From the NCBI GenBank assembly GCA_039720395.1, contig JBBPBK010000093.1, forward strand, positions 1 through 64,000: a DNA stretch of 64,000 bases, read 5' to 3'. The notes under the pieces are model-generated. The model was given only the letters and a program-made list of their open reading frames with translations. It did not search any database and was not told the DNA's origin. Made by a program: the position numbers and the translations under genes. The stretch's first letter is position 1; every line of letters begins with the position of its first letter. This document shows positions 9,498-22,800 of this stretch, in pieces. The stretch is from Liquidambar formosana. Taxonomy: Eukaryota > Streptophyta > Magnoliopsida > Saxifragales > Altingiaceae.

Positions 9498-12400
9498 TGT
9501 CACACCCCATTTTTACACCACCTTACTAGGGTATGTCATTCCATGCATGTTTTTGTTTTGTTTTTGAGTCTAGTTACTTGCATTAGCTTTCTAGAATCAC
9601 AAGGACATTGGATATGAATTTTTGTTCAATTTGGAGTTGATCTTGAGGGATAATAAGAGCTTTTGTGACTTAAGGGGCATAATCGTCTTTTAGGCCACAA
9701 ACTTTCCATTTAACCTTGAAATGATCTCTAAGTTGCCAATTGGAGTTCATATGGATGCATTTGAGGTATTTATGGGTTCAATTCGATGAATTGATGGTTC
9801 GGGATTAGAATGGCTCAATATGGCTCAGGTTGGTTAAGAGACCTATTTCGGGTTAGCTCGAATTGGCTCATGATTTTCACTCTATGACTACTCATTTGAC
9901 CTTGATTAGTCTTAATTTAATCCCCAAATGTGTTTAGGGAGGTTGAATTTCGAATTGGAAAGCATTCGGTGCGACCCTATGTGCATACCTAAGCTAAGCG
10001 ATGGTGAGGCATAGCGGTTAACCACCTTTGTAGGACCCAACCATGCAGCCATGGCTAGGGTTTCTTGCCCTCAAGTGACTCAAATTACATTCCCCTTCGA
10101 AACACGGTCGTTTTGGCTTTTGTTTCGTCAAAATCGGAGTTGATTTGAGCCCGGAAACACATTTGGAAGTCGAAAGGGTCAAAAATGGGCTTAAGCTGAC
10201 ATGGCCTCGGGTGACCACCCAGGCCTGGGCGGCTAGCCGCCTGGGCCCAGGTGGCTAGCCGCCCAGCCCCAGGTGGTCACCCGAGCCACTTTCCTTTTGT
10301 GAGTCTTGACGCGGCTCCCATCCTATTTTCTCGGTTTTGCACGCCTCCAGCCGCCATTTAACCCTAATTTCAGCCCTATTTGACCTACTTGAGCCCCAAG
10401 GGAACCTCTAAGAGCCCTTGGATCAATCCCTAGGGTTTTAATCCCAACCATTGAGGGTTTCCCCTCAATCCCTATAAATACCCCCTTATACTTCAGCAAT
10501 AGGGGAGGCAATTTCTGAAGTGTGAGGCATGTGTGAGACTTGGAGGCTATGGCAGCCATCCTTAGGGTAGTTTAACCTAAACTTTGAGTGAGAGAGTGTG
10601 AGAGAAAGCTTGAAGGAGGGCTGGAGCATTGCTTGAAGGCTTGAAGGAAGGAACTCCCAGCAGTACATAAGAGGAGGAGGACTCTCTACAGCAGCAAAAG
10701 GGGACTTCACCATAGGTATACCCTCTCTTCTCCTCTTCTCTCTTTTAAAGTTAGGGTTTTTTGCATAGAATAGCATGATTTTATGTTCAAGTTTATGTCT
10801 TTATCATGTTTTCCTACTTCTATTAGCTAGTATGCATGTTTAGGATGATATTCATGGGCTGTTTAGTATGCTAGGATGTTATTCCATGTGATTTACTGCA
10901 TGTTTGGGACTTTAGGGTTTCCTTAGTGCTGAAATTGGTTTTCTGCATGAAATAACTCTTTTGCATATTAAAGCTTATGTTTTTATTGTATTTTGTTGTT
11001 TCCATTAGCTAGTATGCATGTTTAGGATAATATTCATGGGCTGTTTAGTATGCTAGGATGTTATTCCATGTGATTTACTGCATGTTTGGGACTTTAGGGT
11101 TTCCTTAGTGCTGAAATTGGTTTTCTGCATGAAATAACTCTTTTGCATATTAAAGCTTATGTTTTTATTATATTTTGTTGTTTCCATTAGCTAGTATGCA
11201 TGTTTAGGATAATATTCATGGGCTGTTTAGTATGCTAGGATGTTATTCCATGTGATTTACTGCATGTTTGGGATTCTAGGGTTTCCTTAGTGCTGAAATT
11301 GAGTTTATGCTTAGAATAGCCATATTTCATGTGCAAGCTTGTATTTTTATCATGTGTTGATGCTTCTATTGATTAATATGCATGATTAGAATGATGTCTA
11401 TGATGAGTTTTTGCATGATTTAAAGTTATCCTATGTGATTTTGAGCACAATTGTGATCCTAGGGTTTCATTCATCCTTGTGTTGGTTTAATTGCATATAG
11501 CATGATAGCTTAGGGTTTTTCTTTATTTATTTTTTTCTTCATGGTTGATATATGTGTGCTGCATATTTGATAACTATGATATTTTTGAGCATTCACATAG
11601 TTGATTTTAGGGTTTTTATGCATGCCATGGTTCTAGGATCAAATTAGGGTTTATGTTTGTTCACTATTTATGTTGTTTGCATGCTTAGTGGATGAATGTA
11701 GGCTTTAATTCAATTCTGTCCAGATTTGTTTATTGCCCTAAAAATGATATCTTTTGCATTCATAGTAGTGGATTTTAGGGTTTATTGCATGTCATTGCAT
11801 ACAGGATTGAATTAGGGTTTTTTATTGGTTCATGATTCGTGTTGTTTACATGACTTATGAAGGATTTTAAGCTTTATTTTCAATTCTGTCCAGATCTGTT
11901 ATTTGTCCTTGATATGGTATTTTGAGCATGTGTTAGCCTATGTTTGGGCATGATAATTGCTTGATTGGAACCTAGCTTGTTTGGTTGGTATTTTGGTATG
12001 TTTTGCATGGAAATTGCAGGTGCTTTGACAGGTACAACAGGTGCAACTACCCCACCAATGTGGGGTGGTTATTTTGGCTATTGTGAGATGAAATCTTGCA
12101 AATAAGATAATTACCCTATGCAATAGGGTGGTTATTTTGACAGGTTGCTTTTGCTTAAAGGTAAGTAGGGTGTGAGGGTGCCCCAATTCACCCTTCTTTC
12201 CTTTCCTTGAAACTTTCCCTTTCTCCCCCTTAGGGTTGTTTCCTAATAGGGGAACATGGCAATCCTTATAGTTTCCTTTCATTAAAAAATTGCCTTTTAA
12301 ATCAAAGTTTCCATCTTTATCAAAATTCCATAAAAATCTTTTGAGAATCATTCATTTTTGGAAACTTACCATGTTTTTACTTGAAAGGAAACTTAGGGTT

Positions 12401-12991
12401 TACCATAGGCCTTGATTAGGTTATAACCCTATTCCTTTTCGAACTACGTGGACTTTGATCCATGTATTTCCATACATGGTACGTAGGCGCTCTTCGTGAT
12501 GTTCAAGTCCGCCCTAGGATACTAAGTATCCTAGGTTTTCTCCCCCTCCTTCTTTTTTCTGTTTTTTCTTTGATTTACATGATTATATGGATGAATGAAT
12601 GAATGATATGCATGCTGTCTTGTGATGATAACTGTTGATTTATGTGTGATTAAGACTTTGATTTAGCCCAATTAAATTAAGAGACCGTTTAGGGCGATAT
12701 GGGTGCCTATAGGCTTTGCCTAGAACCTTCCCATATCGTAACTTAGCCTCCGAATCCCCGAATTCTCTGGTTTCCAAAAGATCATTTGCCTTTCCATTTT
12801 TAAATATGGAGTCAATCTTTTGTTTTCCTAAAACAAAACTGTTTTTAGGGTTTTCCTTGTTTCCTTTAAAAAATAAGGTGGCGACTCCTTTCTTTTTCCA
12901 AACCCATTCGTGGGCCCTCTTTTCCTGGGTCCACAGATTGGCGACTTTTAAACCCTCTTGTGGGCCTTGTAACTCTTTTTTGGGGTCCACA
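9498..12991 (+). repeat. Gypsy-1 3' LTR (complete, 3494 bp)
   Basis: It begins TGTCACACCCC and ends GTCCACA, with TG...CA termini. It is near-identical to the 5' LTR, indicating a recent insertion. It contains the GC-rich module (10205-10287), TATA box (10473-10480), 182-bp repeats (units at 10822, 11004 and 11186) and the U5 stem-loops (12444-12486, 12695-12738). Minus- and plus-strand ORFs here are not genes. Confidence 0.96.
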
Positions 12992-13299
12992 AGTATTCCA
13001 AGAAACTAACATGTGAGGAGTATGTACCCTAGAGGCAAAATGATTAGAATTTGCTTATGAAGCAATAGACAAAGAGTTGTCTTCTTACTGTGGGTTAGAA
13101 GTCAAGAAACTAACATGTGAGGCTTCTAGGTCACAGTGGGACCCCAATCCCCATTAGGAATGAGATTCCCGAATTCCATTAGAGGGTGTATGGAATTTGA
13201 TAAAATAGTGGGAGGTACCATATGATTAAAGACCCGATGATTATGGATTAAAAATGAAATCTAATTTTCTGTTTAATTTTCTGTATGTAGATCACCGTA
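12992..13299 (+). promoter_or_regulatory. Copia-A leader end with constant-loop hairpins
   Basis: Two copies of AAGAAACTAACATGTGAGG (13000-13018 and 13104-13122) are flanked by inverted arms; a third copy expected upstream was separated by the Gypsy-1 insertion. The second copy here has arms TAGAAG/CTTCTA. The gag ATG follows at 13300. See the complete three-hairpin version in Copia-D. Confidence 0.7.
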
Positions 13300-15956
13300 A
13301 TGGCTCACCGCAACCCGTTATCCAACATTTTGGAAACCAACCGTTTAACTGGACCTAATTATCTTGATTGGTTAAGGAATTTAAAAATCGTTTTGAATTA
13401 TGAAAATATTACCTATGCACTTCAAAGTCCACTTCCCAATGCTCCTACTGAGGCTGCAACTCGGCAAGAGAAAGACGCTTATCAGAAGCACATGGATGAT
13501 GATCTTATGACGAGATGCTATATGATGGTGTCTCTAAGTCCTGAGCTTAAGAAGCAATACAAGTCCATGGGAAGTGCACCCGAGATATTTGTCCACATAC
13601 AAGAGTTGTATGGCAAAGAGTTCTTGCTTGAATGTGATGAATGGGTTGAAGTTCCTGCTTCCAATTCTATGCTCAAGCCTAAAGGCAAGGGAATAAGAAA
13701 GGGTAAGAGTACCCAAAGGAAGAGGAAAGGTAAAGGGATCTGTTTTTACTGCGGTAAAGATGGGCATTGGAAACGTAACTGCCAAGAGTATCTAGATACT
13801 CTGAAGAACCAACCTTCGGAAGGTATGGATTATGCTCTTATACTTGAGACTAACATGAGTGTTAGCTCTGCTTCCACTTGGGTACTAGATTCTGGTGCGA
13901 GTTCTCATATTTGTAATTCCATGCAGGACCTAGTGGGAAGCAGAAGGCTGAGTAAAGGAGAAGTAACCCTACGAGTGGGAAATGGAGCAAACGTTGCTGC
14001 ATTAGCCGTGGGGACTTGCTGCTTGACTTTGCCTAGTGGGAGTAGTTTAGAATTATCAGGCTGTCTTTATATTCCAGAAGTTATAAGAAACATTATTTCT
14101 ATCTCAGTATTATCTAAACAAGGATTTAGGTTTGTTTTTGAGGAGAATAAATGTTCTTTATTTAAAAATGAAGAGTTCATTACTTCTGGAGTTTATGTGA
14201 ATGGCCTTTATTTTCTAAACTTTATTGCAAATGTTAATTGCATAGAGCATGATAGTTCTAAATTGAATGCAGACAAACCCAAAAGAACAAGAGATGAAGA
14301 AAACTCCGCATATAACTGGCACTTGAGACTAGGTCATATCAGTGAGAATAGGATTTACAAGATGTGTAAGGATGGACAATTGGGTCCATTGGTTTCTATG
14401 CCCTTTCCAACTTGTGAATCCTGTTTACTAGGTAAAATGACCAAGTCACCTTTCACCGGTCACGGTGAGAGAGCTGCAGACATATTAGGATTGATACATA
14501 GTGATGTATGTGGTCCTATGAGCATACATGCTCGTGGAGGTTTCTCTTACTTTATAACCTTTACCGATGATTAGTCTAGGTATGGGTATGTGTACTTGAT
14601 GAAGTACAAATCTGAAGCATTTGAAAAGTTCAAAGAATTCAGATATGAAGTAGAGAAACAAACTAGTAAAAGTATTAAAGCTCTTCGATCGGATCGAGGA
14701 GGAGAATATTTAACTAGTGAGTTTTTAGATCATCTTGTTCAAGCGGGCATTCTATCTCAATGGACACCTCCTGGAACACCACAGCTTAATGGTGTGTCAG
14801 AAAGGAGGAATATAACCTTATTGGATATGGTTAGGTCCATGATGAGTTACACTGATTTACCATTGTCCTTCTGGGGACATGCCCTGGAAACTACCGCGTA
14901 CTTGTTGAACAGAGTCCCAACCAAATCTGTCCCTAAGACACCGTATGAGATATGGAAAGGGAGAGCACCAAGCCTTAAACATATTAAGGTATGGGGTTGC
15001 ACTGCATATGTAAAGACACATGATGCAACCAAGTTAGAATCAAGATCAATTAAATGTAGGTTTGTGGGATATCCTAAAGAGAGTTTAGGATATTATTTCT
15101 ATTATCCTGATGAACAAAAGGTGTTTGTTAGTAAGTTTGCAGTCTTTCTTGAAAAAGAGTTTATTCAAGAAGGAGGCAATAACAGGAAAATAGAACTCAA
15201 AGAATTGTCTGATGAGACACAAACCGACAGTGATCCCACCCCTGTCCCTGATGAGACAGAACCCACTAATGTACCACAACCTCTCTGTAGATCGAGTAGG
15301 GTATCTGTTGCACCTGAGAGATATGGATTTCTCAACCATAATGCAGAGGAATTGTTCCTTGGTGATAGAGAACACCCAGATGACCCTACTACTTACGGAC
15401 AGGCGATTTCGGATATTGATTCGAACAAATGGCTGGAAGCTATGAAATCTGAAATGGACTCGATGTATTCCAACAAAGTCTGGACTTTAGTTGATCCACC
15501 AGAAGGTATAGTACCTATTGGCTGCAAATGGATCTTCAAAAGGAAGATAGGCTCAGATGGAAAGGTAGAGACCTACAAGGCTAGGCTAGTGGCAAAAGGT
15601 TACCGACAAAGAAATGGTATTGACTATGAGGAAACCTTCTCGCCAGTGGCTATGCTTAAGTCCATTAGGATCTTGTTAGCTATAGCTGCGCACTACGATT
15701 ATGAGATATGGCAAATGGATGTAAAGACCGCTTTCCTTAATGGAAACATTGAGGAAGACCTTTATATGTAGCAACCTGAGGGTTTTACATCCAGTGGTGA
15801 GGACCACAAAGTGTGCAAGCTACAGCGGTCCATTTATGGACTCAAACAAGCTTCTAGAAGCTGGAACATTCGATTCAATGAGGCAATCAAATCATTTGGT
15901 TTCCTACAGAATATGGATGAACCATGTGTGTACAAGAAAGTTAGTGGGAGTGCGAT
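13300..15956 (+). pseudogene. Copia-A gag-protease-integrase-RT, N-terminal part (two in-frame stops)
   Basis: The polyprotein starts at ATG 13300 (MAHRNPLSNIL). It has a copia gag N-terminus, zinc knuckle CFYCGKDGHWKRNC (residues 148-161), aspartic protease motif VLDSGASSH (Asp near 197), the integrase HHCC region (WHLRLGHISENRI to CESCLLGK), the core (IHSDVCGPM, then SERRN after the first stop), and the RT start ([31 protein letters not shown]). TAG at 14572-14574 falls after TFTDD, and TAG at 15769-15771 after DLYM; the frame is otherwise unbroken. Compared with Copia-E gag, about 110 residues between ELYG and the basic linker are missing. The frame is cut at SGSAI by Copia-B and resumes at 24458. 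It would make particles, protease, integrase and RT if intact. Confidence 0.93.
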
Positions 15957-17595
15957 TGTTAGGATTATGCCCTAGAGCCAATCATAGAGATGATTGTTTA
16001 GGGATTAGGAACAATCATTTGATTTCATTTATGTATGTCACATTTATTATTGATTTAATAAAAGGGCTTATCCTATTATGTTTATATGCATCATTTATAT
16101 TTACATAATATGTCCATGGAATTAGAGTTGAGAATATGGAATTACAAAGAGTTGTAATTTTGAGACTATAGATATATCTCTGTACTAAACTCCTTAAGCA
16201 TTCCTAGTTGAAGGTTCACTATGATGGACAGTAATGAACCATAGGACTAGCACTTGTTAGGTTGACTCTATAGGAGGATAGCTAGTCTCAAGCTATTTGT
16301 GTGGAGACACTACAACCAACAAGTGGGTGCCTATTATAAGAATAGGTACACTGAATGTGACCAAAGATATGAGATAAACTTAATGGAGTTTTTTCCTGCC
16401 TGTCAATCAGTTTCTCATTGTTATAGTGGTACAAGTAATCCTTAGACCTGAGACACCATAGTTGCCTTATGCATGTAGCTTTAGAAGTTTGATAACACTA
16501 AGTGCAAATCCTATTCAGGGGTTTGCAAAGGTGTTCATTGGCCCTACTGCTATGTGTATGAAGGCATATGAGTGATCAACAAGGGATCCATCACTCTCAG
16601 GAAAAGAGAGAGAATGTCTCATATAGCATTCATAATATAACTCATTAAATCCATGGCCATGGTAGGATGAATATGAAAAGAGTTTCATGAGTTCATCAAT
16701 GAGTTGATATCTATGAATGAGTATAAAGTAATTGAACTAGGGACTTGACAGACTTCCATGTCCTATTAGTTCTCCAATTGAACTAATAGGACATGGAAGT
16801 CTGTCAAGTCCCTAGTTCAATTACTTTATACTCATTCATAGATATCAACTCATTGATGAACTCATGAAACTCTTTGCATATTCATCCTACCATGGCCATG
16901 GATTTAATGAGTTATATTATGAATGCTATATGAGACATTCTCTCTCTTTTCCTGAGAGTGATGGATCCCTTGTTGATCACTCACATGCCTTCACACACAT
17001 AGCAGTAGGGCCAATGAACACCTTTGCAGACCCCTGAATAGGATCTGCACTTAGTGTTATCAAACTTCTAAAGCTACATGCATAAGGCAACTATGGTGTC
17101 TCAGGTCTAAGGATTACTTATACCACTATAACAATGAGAAACTGATTGACAGGCAGGATAAAACTCCATTAAGTTTATCTCATATCTTTGGTCACATTCA
17201 GTGTACCTATTCTCGTAATAGGCACCCACTTGTTGGTTGTAGTGTCTCCACACAAATAGCTTGAGACTAACTATCCTCCTATAGAGTCAACCTAGCAAGT
17301 GCTAGTCCTATGGTTCATTACTGTCCATCATAGTGAACCTTCAACTAGGAATGCTTAAGGAGTTTAGTACAGAGATATATCTATAGTCTCAAAATTACAA
17401 CTCTTTGTAATTCCATATTCTCAACTCTAACTCCATGGACATATTATGTAAATATAAATGATGCATATAAACATAATAGAATAAGCCCTTTTATTAAATC
17501 AATAATAAATGTGACATACATAAATGAAATCAAATGATTGTTCCTAATCCCTAAACAATCATCTCTATGATTGGCTCTAGGGCATAATCCTAACA
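15957..17595. repeat. Large palindrome: half LTR head-to-head with its inverted copy
   Basis: Forward LTR sequence 15957-16772 is followed by a 7-nt spacer (16773-16779, TCCAATT) and then its reverse complement at 16780-17595. Both arms are 816 bp, so there is no net length change. I estimate about 98% arm identity by eye. The outer end of the second arm is exactly the LTR terminus (TGTTAGGAT inverted), joined directly to leader sequence TTTAGAAGC. The variant CTCCTTAAGC shared with the 3' LTR of Copia-B shows that the arms derive from this element's own LTR. Confidence 0.93.
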
Positions 17596-19895
17596 TTTAG
17601 AAGCTATTGTGACCTTCAAGGTCTGCAACAATGGCTCCAGCAATGGGTTTGGAAACCCTGATTGTTCTTGATGATGGCAGCCACTTCCACCACTTCTCAC
17701 GTGTCCAGAGGCTTGTCCCACACCCCTAGGATGTTCTCCCATGACTGGCCATGGCCTCCCACAGTCGTTGGTGGCCATGGCAGCCTAGCCAAGCTCAGGC
17801 AACCCCCTGGTAGTGACGGCTGCATAGAGTTAAGGATGAAACCCTAATTTTGAGTTAATGATGAAACCCTAATTTCATTATGGCATTAATTAAAACCCTA
17901 ATTGGAATATTAATTACCTTAATTAAGAGTTAATGATTGGTCATTAAATGACCAATCATGGTTATTGATTGTTAGGGCATAATTAATACCATTAATGATG
18001 TCTAGGGTTAGGGTTTTGGAAACCCTAATTAGTGTAATTAATTAAGGGTAATTAATACCCTATTTGGCATTAATTAAACCCTAATCCCTTTTATTAAATA
18101 CCATATGAACCTAGGGTTTTAATGATTGGACATTAAATGACCAATCATAAGGCATTTAATGATTAGGGCTTGCATTTAGGGTTTAGGGTTATGCATTTAG
18201 GGTTTAGGGTTTTAGGAAACCCTAATACACTAATTCATCATTTTAATGATTTTATTTAATTCCTATATTAATTATTTAATTAATATTGATTAATTTTATA
18301 ATGTTTTAAATGGTTTAAAACACAATTAGGGATTAAATTAAAATCTGGAAATTCTTAATTAAATGAAATTGTTTTGTTTAATTAAGGAAACCCTAATATT
18401 GGATATTAGAGTTATTTTAGGAAACTTTACATGTTTTAAATTAATTTGATTAATTGAAACTGTAATGTCTTAAATGTTAAGACTTTATTTAATTCTGGAT
18501 ATTTTTGTTTAAACCTAATAAGATTAGGATGCATTAATGAGATTAATGTAAATCATTCAAGAGAATTACCATAATGCCCATATGTTTTAATGCTTACAGT
18601 TTTTCTTTACATTATGCAATGAGATTGTATGTATGTGCTTGGATGATGATTATGGACTATACCCTTTAAACCAATTGTGATTGGCCGTCTTATGAATGGG
18701 TTGTAATAATTTTTCAAGAGTTGTAATTTTATTATGGTGATGTAATTTATTATTTGGGGCTTGCATGCCACCTTCCCTCTCTCTCTATCATTCTCTTATG
18801 TACCCCACATTCCCCTTATGTATCCCTTTCTATATATTATGTAAATGTTATGTAATCGAGAGCGCACTAAGGAGCATGGTGGACCCAAAGGAGTATGATG
18901 GAGCCCAACAAGCCAATGGTGGAGACCATCAAGCCAAGGGAGCAGATTGAAGGACTTGAAAGCTTAGAGAAGTTTTTCAAGAAAGCATGCATGTTACGAA
19001 TGGTTTATTTTACGATCACCTACACCCACCTTAGACCTTGGATTCAATCTATTGGCTTGGATTGAATCCTCTCAAAGTCCATAATCATCATAGTGGGAGC
19101 TTTAATTTATGAGATAATTGTATTAGCTCCAATACTATAGTTTGGTATATGTTACCTATTCACTTAGGGACTAATATCAAAATATGGTACTTTATATATG
19201 TTGATATATAATAGCATGCGATGTATGATTTATAATAGCATGAGATGTATGATTATAAATAGCATAATTTATATGTTTAAATTTTGATACATAGGATGCA
19301 TGTTAATTTGATGAGACCCTTTAAAACCCCTCTTATTAAATATTAAGTTGAAAATGGAGAAGTCATTGGGGAATGAATTCTTCATTGCCTTCCATCATTA
19401 TAGGATCATCTAACGTCCCTTAATGTGGGTACCTGGCTGCAGACATGTAGGAGCTACCCATGTTAAAGACATTACTTGAAACTATCACATATGAGATATC
19501 ATGGGGTGCCTAAACTGGTATATACCAAGAAACTAACATGTGAGGTATATATTTGGCGAAACATACCTGTGTGAATGATGGGTTTAACTTAACTAGGGAA
19601 GTATTCCAAGAAACTAACATGTGAGGTGTATGTTCCCTAGAGGCAAAACGATTGGAACTTGCTTATGAAGCAATAGACAAAGAGTTGTCTTCTTATTGTG
19701 GGTTAGAAGTCAAGAAACTAACATGTGAGGCTTCTAGGTCACAGTGGGACCCCAATCCCCATTAGGAATGAGATTCCCGAATTCCATTAGAGGGTGTATG
19801 GAATTTGATAAAATAGTGGGAGGTACCATATGATTAAAGACCCAATCATTATGGATAAAAATGAAATCTAATTCTCTGTTTATGTAGATTACCTA
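17596..19895 (+). other. Copia-B leader (5' part missing)
   Basis: It corresponds to Copia-D from about 30888 onward. No gene is supported. It holds a GC-richer segment with a 61-codon ORF (17662-17847) that diverges from Copia-D more than its surroundings; CCAAT-type inverted repeats (17933-17959, 18122-18148); TTTAGGG-like motifs (about 18172-18225); a CT-rich stretch; and three copies of AAGAAACTAACATGTGAGG (19527-19545, 19608-19626, 19712-19730) just before the former gag start. Confidence 0.75.
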
Positions 19896-22786
19896 ATTAC
19901 TCACCTCAAAACCCCTATTTCCTAATATATAGGATATTGATAGTTTGACTAAACCCGATTTCTTTGATTGACTTAGGAAATTGAGAATTGTTCTTAATTT
20001 CAAAAGATTGTTTATATGCTACTAGGCCTTTTATTAAAGGCCCTCCATAAAACATCCTAAGAAGAAAAAGACACTATGCACAATTGGCATCTTGTTGCCA
20101 TGCTATATGATAGTATTGATGACTAATGAGCTTCAGAAGCAAAATTAGTCAATGCAAGTGCCTTTGATGTCCTACATCACATACAAAGGTTGTATTGTGA
20201 GTAAAATAATACTATAAAGTATAGTACTTGTAAAGGACTTCTTCTGAACTAGGATGTAGTAAAAGTTGTTTATTAATAATCATTCTTTTGAAAAATGATT
20301 AATCACGTAGAATAGCTTGAGAAGCTAGATGTGATTTAAAATGGAAGCATAGAGGGAAGCAAGTCTTGAAAAGTCAAAGACAAAGAAATATAATTATTTT
20401 GTAGTAAACATAAGGTATTGTAAAGGGAACTTGATAAAGTATCAATCTTCCTAGAAGAACCAAACTTTTGAAGTTTTGGTTCATGCTCTAAACTAAATTG
20501 TTGGTTAGTTCTGCTTCTTGGTTTTTGGATTATAGTGTAATCTAAATGGAAGCAGAAAGTTAAGTAGATAATAAGTTACCTTTAAAAATTTTAATAGAGC
20601 AAGAGTTGCTAGATTAATTTTGGGAACTTATTTCTTAACTAGGTCATTTAAGACATTCTAGAAATTTGATTTCTGAATTTAAATGACTAATTAGAGCGAA
20701 TGCAACGTATTCCGAGAATACAAGAGATGTAGAGACTCTCATTTAAATGTAACGATTATGACTTGGTTATGAGATGACCAAACCCATCTTTTGCTTGGTG
20801 AAGTGAATGAGTTACATTTATAATTTGACTATACATTGTGATGTATACAGTCATGTAGAGCATGCATTCAATTATTGTAGACTCATCTTAGAATACCATA
20901 GCTCAATGGTGAATCTAAGAGAACAAATTGAACCCTATTAAGATATGGTTTGATCCATGATGAGTTTTACTAATGTATCCATCTAGGATATACCTTAAAA
21001 TTGCTACATATTGATAATTTAGGGTTCACTCCAGTTTTGTCCCAATTATATCAGATATGATATGGGAAGAAACCCAACTTAAAGAAGTTAAGGCTTGGGC
21101 TTGTGCTACGTTTGTCTGGAAATATAATGTAGACAATCTGGAAATAAGGTCAAGTAAGTGTTGAATTGTGGTATATCCCAAAAGTGGTTGGGATAGTATT
21201 TCTATTACCCTAATGAACAAAAGTTGTCCATTAGGATGATTGCTGGATTTTCTTGAGAACGAGTTCATTCAAGAAAGATGCAAAAGTAGATAGAATTTAC
21301 AGAATTGTTTGTAAAGCCACAAACCAACAAAGATCCAACCCTTGCCCCTATTGAGGCAAAACCTTTAATTACACCACATTCTTTTCATAGATCAAATTGG
21401 ATATTTCTTTAACATAAGAGAGATATTGTATCTCCATTAGAATGTGAAAGAATTGTTCTTTGGTGATAAAGATCACAAAGATAATCCTATTGATTATGAT
21501 TAGGCGATGTTTGACATCAACTTGAGAAATGACTAAGAGTCATTAAATCCAATATGGACAGGTAGAGACCTAAAAGGCTTGGCTATTTAAGAATGTTTTC
21601 AACATAGGCAAAAAGTTGTCTATAAAGAAACTTGTTTGATAATAGTTATGCTGAAATCCATTTGGATCTTGTTATCTATAAACACACATTTTGAATATGA
21701 GATATGTCAAAAAGGATATAAAGATGTTATATCAAATGGTGAAAAACCATAAAAGTGTGTAAGTTATAGAAGTCTATTAATAGACTACAAGGTTCTCATA
21801 ATTAGAACATCTATAAAGTTGAAGTAATCAAATTGTTTGATTTCTCTCATTGTATAGATGGACCATGAGTGTATAAAAGGTTAGTGGGAGTACGATCGTT
21901 TTTCTTTATCCTAAGTATAGATGACATCCTAATCATTATGAATGATATATGAATGACATCCTAATCGTTTTGGTTTTTGGAGAAAAACTAATTCATGAAA
22001 GATTTGGCAGAAGCATCCAATAAGATCTATAGAGATAGATCATATAGATTGCTAAGTATCTCCAAATCATCAAACATAGTTGAAATGTTGAAGGAGTTCA
22101 ACATGGAGAATTCTAAGGGAGGTCTGATTTACTTCAGATAAGAATTCATTATTCAAGGGCATGTGCCCTAGGATAACACAAGTAAGGTTCTTAAAGTGTT
22201 AAGAAGCCTTATTCTACACTATGTATTGAACTTGATATCTATTATGTTGTAATTGTTACAAATAGTTGTCAGTCAATTCAAATTTGGAATATTGGATTGT
22301 ATATGGAAATTGTAAACTCATAGTAGATGGGTATATGGATTTGGATATAATCCATATGGGGTATATTTTATATATTCACTTTAGTTGGTGAAATATTTAA
22401 TGGAAGAACTGTATGAAAGATACAGTGGATTCCATTATTAAGGGTGAATTAACTGTCACATTGTCTAGGAGACTGTTTGGATCTATAAGTTCATTTAGAA
22501 CTTGGAGTTGTTCCTTCCATTGAGTTGCCCACACCTTGTTTTGTGACAACAATGGGTCTATAGCTCAAGTATAGGAATCACGGTCTCATCAAAAGTCCAA
22601 ACACATAGAGTGACAATTCCAAGTGATTAGAGGAATCATTGGAAGAGGTAATAGATACATTACAGAAGATATTATCTACATAAGTTTTTGTAGACCTACT
22701 GACTAAAGCTTTAAAACATAATTGGTTATGTCTAAAACCAACATCTTGAGAAGATAGGTATGCGATACATGGTCGATTGGCTTTAG
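19896..22786 (+). pseudogene. Decayed gag-pol of Copia-B
   Basis: The former start codon is ATT (19896-19898) where Copia-A has ATG. Reading alongside Copia-A shows gag, protease, integrase, RT and RNase H order with many stops, frameshifts and deletions; the YVDD region of RT survives as a degraded block near 21893-21930 (TATAGATGACATCC). The end before the polypurine tract aligns with the Copia-A C-terminus. The same decayed version occurs in Copia-D at about 96% identity by eye, so decay predates their separation. Confidence 0.85.
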
Positions 22787-22800
22787 TGCAAGTGGGAGAT

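Larger units (their letters stand above)
1..12991 (+). mobile_element. Gypsy-1: gag-only Ty3/gypsy LTR retrotransposon, 5' end outside the window
   Basis: The element runs from inside its 5' LTR to the 3' LTR end at 12991. The LTRs begin TGTCACACCCC and end GTCCACA. A primer-binding site follows the 5' LTR and a purine-rich stretch precedes the 3' LTR. The only coding region is gag (4124-5386); no protease, RT, RNase H or integrase is recognisable. After gag come sequences that resemble the post-pol part of Gypsy-2, then a stem-loop array. The 3' flank starts AGTATTCC, which continues the Copia-A leader; intact leaders read AGGGAAGTATTCC, so the element split that leader, with AGTAT the likely target duplication. 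Its full length would be about 13.5 kb. Known parallel: gag-only non-autonomous LTR elements (TR-GAG) exist in plants. Assignment to the Tat lineage is inferred from shared modules with Gypsy-2. Confidence 0.9.

Noticed and set aside
12716..13009. ORF across the Gypsy-1 LTR / Copia-A junction
   Set aside because: Accidental frame spanning an insertion boundary.
15085..15375. Minus-strand ORFs inside copia and gypsy coding regions
   Set aside because: Shadow frames of gag-pol with no independent support.
18765..18950. 61-codon ORF with counterpart at 32028-32213 in copia leaders
   Set aside because: Conserved at DNA level with the leader; begins in a CT-rich repeat and shows no domain.
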